From: Eonycteris spelaea
Taxonomy: Eukaryota > Chordata > Mammalia > Chiroptera > Pteropodidae
Assembly (NCBI GenBank): GCA_003508835.1
Contig: PUFA01000027.1
Location: forward strand, 930,001-994,000
Reading direction: 5' to 3'
Length of the DNA: 64,000 nucleotides
Below the pieces are notes generated by a model. The model ran no database searches, was not told where the DNA came from, and worked only from the letters and a program-made list of their open reading frames with translations. Of the stretch, positions 57,700 through 64,000 are shown piece after piece (the stretch's first letter is position 1; the number at the start of each line of letters is the position of its first letter). The translations under genes and the position numbers were made by a program.

Positions 57700-57949
57700 T
57701 GCAGCCTTAATTGAAGCTCCGGCTCTTTTGCTTCCTGGGAAATGTAGTGCCTGGGCTGTCTGCACGCCTCCTTTGTGGATGCCGGCAGCAGGCGGAAGAC
57801 TACAATTCCCAGCATGCTCAGGGAAAGAGGAAAGGCCGGCAACTTCACGTGACCACTCACTATGGCTTCCCTGTGTCAGGACCAGCTGTCCGGCGGTTCA
57901 GTGTGATTTATTAGTTCTTTGCAGCAGGTGCCCCTCTTACGATTTCGAC
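57700..57949 (+). promoter_or_regulatory. VPS50: VPS50 promoter and 5' leader
   Basis: The GC content rises compared with the flanks and transcription-factor motifs cluster here. Two ZNF143/Staf-type ACTAYRNNNCCCR sites face each other: minus strand at 57734-57748 and plus strand at 57799-57817 (ACTACAATTCCCAGCATGC). An ETS-like GGCGGAAG is at 57791-57798 and an E-box TCACGTGAC at 57845-57853. There is no TATA box. The layout is typical of a housekeeping promoter, in keeping with broad VPS50 expression. The start site is not visible; it is probably between about 57830 and 57930. Confidence 0.75.
57862..57906 (+). other. Possible upstream ORF in the VPS50 leader
   Basis: An ATG at 57862 with A at -3 and G at +4 (strong context) runs 14 codons to a TGA at 57904-57906, ending 43 nt before the VPS50 ATG. 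It is relevant only if transcription starts upstream of 57862, which the motif positions leave open. Confidence 0.35.
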
Positions 57950-57982
57950 ATGCAGAAAATCAAATCTCTTATGACCCGACAG
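57950..57982 (+). CDS. VPS50: VPS50 exon 1, first 11 codons (partial gene)
   Basis: The ATG at 57950 gives MQKIKSLMTRQ followed directly by a consensus CAG|GTAAGT donor, identical to the human VPS50 (CCDC132, syndetin) N-terminus I remember. Family knowledge: syndetin replaces VPS54 in a GARP-like tether with VPS51, VPS52 and VPS53, forming the EARP complex that returns cargo from recycling endosomes. The start context is moderate (G at -3, C at +4). I did not find exon 2 (expected to begin GLKSPQES) before 64000, so it probably lies beyond the window. The position head to head with HEPACAM2 supports the call. Confidence 0.9.
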
Positions 57983-59839
57983 GTAAGTCATGGAGGCTGA
58001 AGCCAAGGCCTCCTTCATTTCCGTTTGGAGTGAAGCCGAGATGGTCTGTCCCTGGGCCGCTGCGGGAAGAGAACCTAATTTATTCTTGGTGGTAGGTATC
58101 TGAGGTACAGGGAAAGCCCATGCACACTCTGGAAAATTCACCTTAGTCGCCCAGATCGAGCTCTGCTCCAACGGGGAGCGGCGTTCCAGAAACATTCCTT
58201 TAGATAAGGTCAGTGAGGGGAGTCAGAGCTATCTTTGTCCCACTTCTTACCTAATATGCCATCTTTCCATTGACAGCCCCAGCTGCTTTACAGGGTTCCC
58301 CGTATCCAAGCTGTCAGTGGTCTTTAGGCAGGTGGCCAGGTTAGGGAGATGAGGTCTGTGCAACAGAGATGACTTCGAAAGAGTGAGAACAGCGGATATT
58401 TGATGACAGAATTGGTAGCTTTATGCATTTTTTTGGTAAGTCTCCAAACCTTGTAGTTTGAGTTTCTGAAAATGACAATAATTTTTTGTTGTTGTTAATT
58501 CTGTCTCTCAGTTCTGTCATGAGGGTCATCAATAAGCTAATGTATGTGAAAATTCTTTGTGAAATACTTTTTATCATTGTCATGGCAAAATAATAATCTT
58601 ATTTTTCTCCACAATGATAATTAATGAATAAAAACAGGTCGTTTTACATCCCATCTTATAAATGCTAGGGACTTCCTAATAAGGCCTCAGCTTCCTCCAG
58701 TCAAGAAGAGGGAGAAATTTCCTTTTATGTGCTTTTTGATCATGACTTCGTTTTCGATAGTGTTATTTATTTCAACTCTAATATTTCGCTAGAACTGGCC
58801 ATTCTTATATCTGAACAGCTTACAAATTGTAGACTCCAGAGAACAATAAATAGCGCTATGATATGATGAAAGTAAATAGATAAATAAAGGAGTTAACACA
58901 GTTCCTGGGTTTTATCAAGGAAGTGCTTGGTCATGAAGATCATCTCAGTGGCTGCATTATGGTGGGAAAGCAGGAAAACTGGGAGCAGTCTGTTGCAGTA
59001 ATTCAAACGAGATTATTTCAGACTGACTTTGATATCTGTTTGACTTTTAAAACTATGTGAACTTTCATACATTATACTACTCATACCCCTAAACTCCCTT
59101 TGGAATGCTGAATTTAGACTTTTGTGCATTAGTTAAATTTGGTGCTCTCTCTTGTTGCTTGCCAAATAAATTCAGTGTAGTTAGCATTGTTATCATACAG
59201 CAACTTTGGTTGGTTTATTGTTTTTTTAAACCATGTTTTATAATAATGAGTGGGAGAGAAAAAATACAAAAGTCCAGATACTAGTGATAATAAGTTTATG
59301 TCTCTTAGATGTAAAAAATTGTGCTGAAAATAGTAACTTGAGCTTTAGTTGCTAATTGTACATGATCAGGTGAAATCTGTATTTAGTCAGGATGAAAAAA
59401 AAACAGCTAAAGAACACATATGAAAAGCTACATCTATATGTAAAAAGTGAGGTAAAATTAGGAATTTTGCACAAATTTTAAAGTCACCCTAGTTATATAT
59501 ATTTAAAACTTGGCTTCCACAGTTCTTGAATCTATGAGGTGTGAAAGCAGGGTGCTCCCTAGAGTTAAACTGGGGATTTGATTTAGTGCTGTTTACTATT
59601 GGGTTAAATGTAGTAGTATTACAGTAGTATTCACAAAGATGTTTCTTTTTTGTGAGGCTACAGAATATGCTAATAACATAATGTTAATGTGGAGAGATAT
59701 AAAACCAAGGTCTATATAAAACTTAGGTTTTTTGGAATTTCAGCTCTCCCAGGACCTTGGTTTGGAATAGAGTGGGCTTTATTGGCTCTCTTTTTTTAGA
59801 CAAGATCTGCTGTTCATCTTTCTCTATTATGCTGGCATC

Positions 59840-61320
59840 TGTTCTAACAGTTCGTTTAACAAATGTTTATGAGCACTATGTGCCAGGCACTATTCTGTAT
59901 TGGGAGGATGCAGCAGTGGAGAAAACAAAGTGCTCAGGCAGACATGATGATAACTACTTTGGAAGGAGAGAGGTTAAGGAGTCCTGGAAGTTGTTGGCAA
60001 TTTGGGTCATTTACAATTTTAGATAGGGTACCGTGGAAGGCCTCTCTGAGAAGGTCACATTTGAGTAAAAACCTGAAGGAGGTGAGGAGATGAACCATGT
60101 GGATGTCTGAGAAGGAACATTCCAGGTGGAAGGAAAAGCAAATGCAGAGGCCCTGATGCAGAAGCACGTTTGAGGAATAGCTAGAGGACAATGTGGATGG
60201 AGTGAAGGGAATAAGGAGAAAAGTAGCAGGCAATGAGGTCAGGATGAGGTAAGAGAGCTGAGAGCCGGAATCCAGATAACATAGAAGCTAACCTTATCCT
60301 GATCGCATCTTATACACTTTCCTCCTCTCTCATAGCAAGGCCATGCTTCTATTTTGACTGAAATAGCAAGCAGAGAAGTGATGTAATTTTATATATCATA
60401 TGCTTCAGAAATATCTTTCTGGTCTTTGTTTTAAGAATACAGGCAGACCTCATTTTTTTGCACTTTGCTTTTTTTAATTGCACAGATATGTTTTTTACAA
60501 ATTGAAGGCAAGACTATCAGCAAAAAGATTATGACTCATTTATTGAGATACTTGCTTTACTGCGTGGTCTGAAGCCGAATCTGCACTATCTCGGAAGTGT
60601 GCCTATACACTGAAGGGAAAAAAAGAGCAAAAAACAGGGAGGCCAATAAGGATGCTACTGCAGTAATCTAAGAGAGAGAGGGTGTGGGCCATAACCAGGG
60701 TGCTAGTGGTGGAAGTGTTGCGAAAAGGTCGCTTGTGGTTATATTATAATGTAGAGTTGACAGGATTTCTTGACAGATTGGATTTGGGTTATGAGAGAAA
60801 GAGAGGCATCAAAGCTGACTTCAAATGGTTTGGCCCCAGCAATTGGAAGAATGGAATTGCCATTTAATGAAGTGGTTAGGGCTAAGGGAGGAACAGATTG
60901 AGGGAAAGAAGGCTTTTAGACTTGTTCATTTGAAAGCTTCCTAGATATTTAAGTGGAGCAATAAATAAGCAGTTGGCTAAAAGAGCCTGAATTCCTCAGG
61001 AAAAATTCAGGGTATAGGTAAAGATTTGGGAGTTAACAAACATATAGAGCATATAAACTGGCCAAGATCACCAGTGTAGTGAGTGTAGACATAAAACAAA
61101 AGTCCATAGTTAGACTTTTTGAGAATTCAGTGTTACAGGGTTCGGGGAAAAAGTGGATCTAGCAAGGCAGATTGCCAGTGAGGTAAGAAGTCTGCAGCAT
61201 CCTGAAGAGCCCTTGTCTTGTAACAGATGCTCAAGAAATATTTGTTGGATAAATGTTATGTAAAGAGGACAACCAAGTAGAGTGGGTCCTGAATGCCAAG
61301 TAAAGAATTTAAAAGAGGGA
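59840..61320 (-). mobile_element. L2 LINE, about 1.3 kb, interrupted
   Basis: Antisense L2 from its 3' UTR (GGCCTCTCTGAGAAGGTCAC, GAACATTCCAGGTGGAAGGA) through AGGCCAATAAGGATGCTACT to GTTGACAGGATTTCTTGACA and beyond. The order is that of one L2 copy. It is split by a Tigger element at 60440-60605. Confidence 0.75.
60440..60605 (+). mobile_element. Tigger1-type internally deleted mariner element
   Basis: It starts CAGGCAGACCTCATTTTTTT and ends CGGAAGTGTGCCTA; the internal AGCAAAAAGATTATGACTCA matches the 3' end of the Tigger1 transposase region joined to the 5' end, so most of the element is deleted. TA dinucleotides at 60438-60439 and 60606-60607 fit the TA duplication of Tc1/mariner elements. 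Confidence 0.8.
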
Positions 61321-62034
61321 GTGATCAGCTGGGTTAAGTTCCACAAATGGGCCATATAAGGTGAAAATGAGAACGAACCTTTGGACTGAGTAGCATGAAG
61401 GTCATCAGTGATTTGACAACAGCACTTTTAGTGAAGTGGTGGGGAGGAAAGCCTGATTAGGGTCGGTGGCTTCAAGAAACTGAAGACTGAGTATAAATAC
61501 CCTGTTAAGTTTTGCTGAAAAGAGAAGGAAACACAAATCATCTCACATGCTTCTTCTTCTTCTGAGACTTTTAGTTGCTGGTCCCATAATTAGAAATTGA
61601 AGATTCATGTAGACATAATGGAAGTAGCCTAAAGTGTTAATCTGATTTGAGCAAAGAAATAAAGCACAGAGGCAGGTTTTAATTTATCCTGAATTTTGTA
61701 TAAATTTAAACTGAGGAAATTATCAAAACAAAAGCCAAATACAAAAAGAATATCAAATAATGGTTAATAATTACAATGAGAATTTCAATTTAATAAATTC
61801 AGAGTACAGTTATAACCATGATTTTCTGCTTTAGAGAGGTGAAGATAAAAATGACTTCATGTTTATTAGTAGAAATTTATAAAATTGTAAACCAAAGGGT
61901 TCAAGATCTATAATCCTGAAATACAGGAGAGTGTCAGATGTGCTTTGAGACATTTATGTAATTCTTTCCTCCTGTTTTGATCAGATAAAAGAAGAGCATT
62001 TCTCTGTAATGATAATATTTAGAGTAATGGTTAA

Positions 62035-62200
62035 CACTTAAAGAATGCTTGCCACGTACCAGACACTGTTGTTTGGCCTTTCACATGCATTATCTCCTTT
62101 ACTCCTCATAACAGCCTCTGAGCTGTTGTCACCATCATTAGAATAAAATGGCGGGGAGGTTATGTAAGTTATTCAAGGCCTCGGAGCCCATTCCTGGAAT
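62035..62200 (-). mobile_element. MIR SINE fragment
   Basis: TGCTTGCCACGTACCAGACA, TTTCACATGCATTATCTCCT and CTCCTCATAACAGCCTC resemble antisense MIR. Confidence 0.6.
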
Positions 62201-63064
62201 CACTGCATCCCCCTGCTTTCTGACATGTACATAGGGTTTCTAGTTTTTATTATTTTCATTTTGTAGATTTGGTGAAAAGTTGCCATGTATTAGTAGCAAA
62301 TTATTGTAAGTGGTGAATTTGGAGGTAAGACCATTTTCTAGTTATTGGTATTTATCACTTGTTTACATTTCAAGTACTGGTTTCTTTACTGAGCAGCTTT
62401 GGGAAAAGAGAAAATTACACATGGTATATTCCCCCAAAGATTTCTGTTAGATTGGTTAAACAGATCTATGCTTTTTAAAAATGTTAGTTTAAAAGTCATG
62501 TCAATTATATTTTTAAAAAGGTATTTCAGGGTGGTGGTGATTTTGAATCAAATTAAGAAGTTTTACTCTCATACATGTGTATGTGTGTTTATATATGCAT
62601 GTATATAGAAGTTTAGTTCTATAACCCAGCCTTGCCTTCTTTACCACTTTTGATATTTTGCCCTCATGATGACTGTTGGTGAGAAATTGAGACAAGGAAG
62701 AACAAACACACAAGAGTAGTTACATACCTTTATTTCCTCACTCAGTGTGAAACAATAAACCTCAATATGCTTCTGTTATTCCAGCAAACTTCCCTGGAAA
62801 CTTCATTTTAAAGTCAATTACATGTTCCCATGGGAACAGTTCTAATTGGAGATTGGAGCCTGACCAAGAACTTGTGAATAATTTACTCATTTCTTTGGTA
62901 TTTTACTCTTGTTTCTGGAATTTTAGAGGCAAATAGCACTTGGTATCTCCCTTCTCTTGAGACTTCCAGTTTGGGGGAGAAAAAGAGATATATTTAATGT
63001 TTAAAACTTCACTACTTTGGCAGAAGTGTTGTATTGGAAAATGTTTAGCTGAGTGTTTAGAAAA

Positions 63065-63200
63065 TTAGTGATTATATGAGTCACCTGGGTTGCTTGTTAA
63101 GTACGGTTCCTGGTCCTAATCCAGAAATACTTATTCATTAAATCTGTGGTGGAGCCCAGGAATCTTGTTTAAAAAATTCCCCAGGTGATGTTGGTGGAGG
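63065..63200 (-). mobile_element. MER5A hAT-Charlie element
   Basis: GTCACCTGGGTTGCTTGTTA, a CTGTGGTGGAGCCCAGGAAT segment and TTCCCCAGGTGATGTTGG follow MER5A in antisense. Confidence 0.65.
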
Positions 63201-63695
63201 TGATGCATGGACAATACTGAGAAAGTGTCCTTTTGAAGCATAGGGATTTAGGAAGACTGCCTAAAGGAGTACATTCTGAAAGGAGATATTGGCTTCTTTA
63301 GAGGGTAGCGTGTGGGGTGGTGGTGGAGGGAAGCGGGTAAGAAAGAGAAAGAAAGAGAAAACGTGGATGGAGTATTCTGGGGGTAATGGAAGACTTGGGA
63401 GTGAGGCAGAGCACCTTGACAAAAAAATTGTACATATGCTGGTAGTATTTTATAATAAGGAAGATACAATACAGACCTCTAAAAATTTAAAAATAATCAA
63501 GGTTCTTCTCTACGTCTCAGATATTCAACCTAAATGTACCATATATTTTGATTACTAAGGACATCAAGGAGCCATTATAGAGCACCTAAAAGATGAAACT
63601 TTGACTATAGCGTAAATTTCCCTTAAATTCATGTGCCAGATAATTTTGCTTACAGACAGACTAATATTATGGGACTTTGCGTGTCTGCTTTGAAT

Positions 63696-63716
63696 AGCCT
63701 ATTTTAAAAATAGGCT
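63696..63716. repeat. Perfect 10-bp inverted repeat with 1-nt centre
   Basis: AGCCTATTTT, one A, then AAAATAGGCT. The right half includes a MEF2-like CTATTTTTAA on the minus strand. No T-run or GC-rich stem suggests a terminator. Confidence 0.9.
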
Positions 63717-64000
63717 TTTAAAGGAAATTTAAATTGCTAACTTCTTTCTGTCCTTGATAACTTTACGTGGCACAAATGAGACTTTCAGTTGATGTGAATA
63801 AAGAAAGTACTGAATACCAAAGAGGTAAAGAACTGGTAGAAAGCATCGAGACGTGAGATTTAAGTCTTAATTATGCAGTATAAATTGAATTCATTGATGA
63901 GAAATAATTAGGTAAAAATCAAGGGATTATTTACATATCAATTAAGCAATTAGTGTTATTTAAAAATCTTTGACTTGCTCAGTTGGTATATTATATCTGT

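Larger units (their letters stand above)
57983..64000 (+). other. VPS50: VPS50 intron 1 (incomplete)
   Basis: At least 6.0 kb. It holds a short L2 patch (58950-59050), a long L2 (59840-61320) with a nested Tigger element, a MIR (62035-62200), a MER5A (63065-63200) and a perfect palindrome (63696-63716). No second VPS50 exon was recognised. Confidence 0.7.

Noticed and set aside
57711..58000. Plus-strand frames of 67 and 90 codons over VPS50 exon 1
   Set aside because: They are out of frame with MQKIKSLMTRQ and run across its splice donor.
57983..64000. VPS50 exon 2
   Set aside because: I looked for a segment encoding the expected GLKSPQES start after an AG acceptor and found none; it is probably outside the window.
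1..64000. CRISPR arrays, operons, prophage, bacterial or plasmid features
   Set aside because: Split exons with GT-AG introns and mammalian LINE/SINE content rule out a prokaryotic reading; no array of spaced direct repeats is present.

Overview
This is a gene-poor, AT-rich, repeat-filled stretch of mammalian nuclear DNA. It looks like an ordinary vertebrate locus rather than a prokaryotic accessory region. Two 5S-rRNA-derived SINEs (4785-5050 and 41458-41659) share a common 3' tail. Among mammals, 5S-derived SINEs of this kind (MEG family) are described from fruit bats (Pteropodidae), so a megabat is the best guess. The L1, L2, MIR, hAT, Tigger and ERV fossils only say placental mammal.

Two protein-coding genes are supported, arranged head to head. 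HEPACAM2 lies on the minus strand. Its nine coding exons run from the ATG at 52048 to the stop at 20727. I traced every exon by GT-AG splice sites and continuous codon phase. They sum to 1389 nt, or 462 residues plus stop, the length I recall for the human long isoform. The product is a type I membrane protein with signal peptide, three Ig-like domains, one membrane helix and a cytoplasmic tail. A second start at 44757, read straight through into exon 2, would give a 450-residue form with a more typical signal peptide. VPS50 (syndetin, CCDC132) begins on the plus strand at 57950. Only its first 11 codons are in the window; intron 1 fills the remainder to 64000. This arrangement matches human 7q21.2 (HEPACAM2 minus, VPS50 plus).

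Layout: about 1-19.9 kb, intergenic DNA downstream of HEPACAM2, full of L1, ERVL and LTR fossils; 20.7-52.05 kb, HEPACAM2 exons with introns carrying MIR, L2, a MEG SINE, a U6 snRNA fragment and microsatellites; 52.05-57.7 kb, the intergenic spacer with a CTCF-like site; 57.7-57.98 kb, the VPS50 promoter with two opposed ZNF143-type sites, an E-box and exon 1; 58-64 kb, VPS50 intron 1 with a long L2 interrupted by a Tigger element.

The two genes are not expected to act in one pathway. HEPACAM2 is an adhesion-type surface protein also reported at Golgi and centrosome; VPS50 is a subunit of the EARP endosomal tethering complex. I see no undescribed multigene system here. The items most worth a second look are a splice-acceptor tract that can also encode a signal peptide, a 25-nt microexon beside two introns under 100 nt, and a 30-nt U6 insertion with a perfect 16-bp target duplication.
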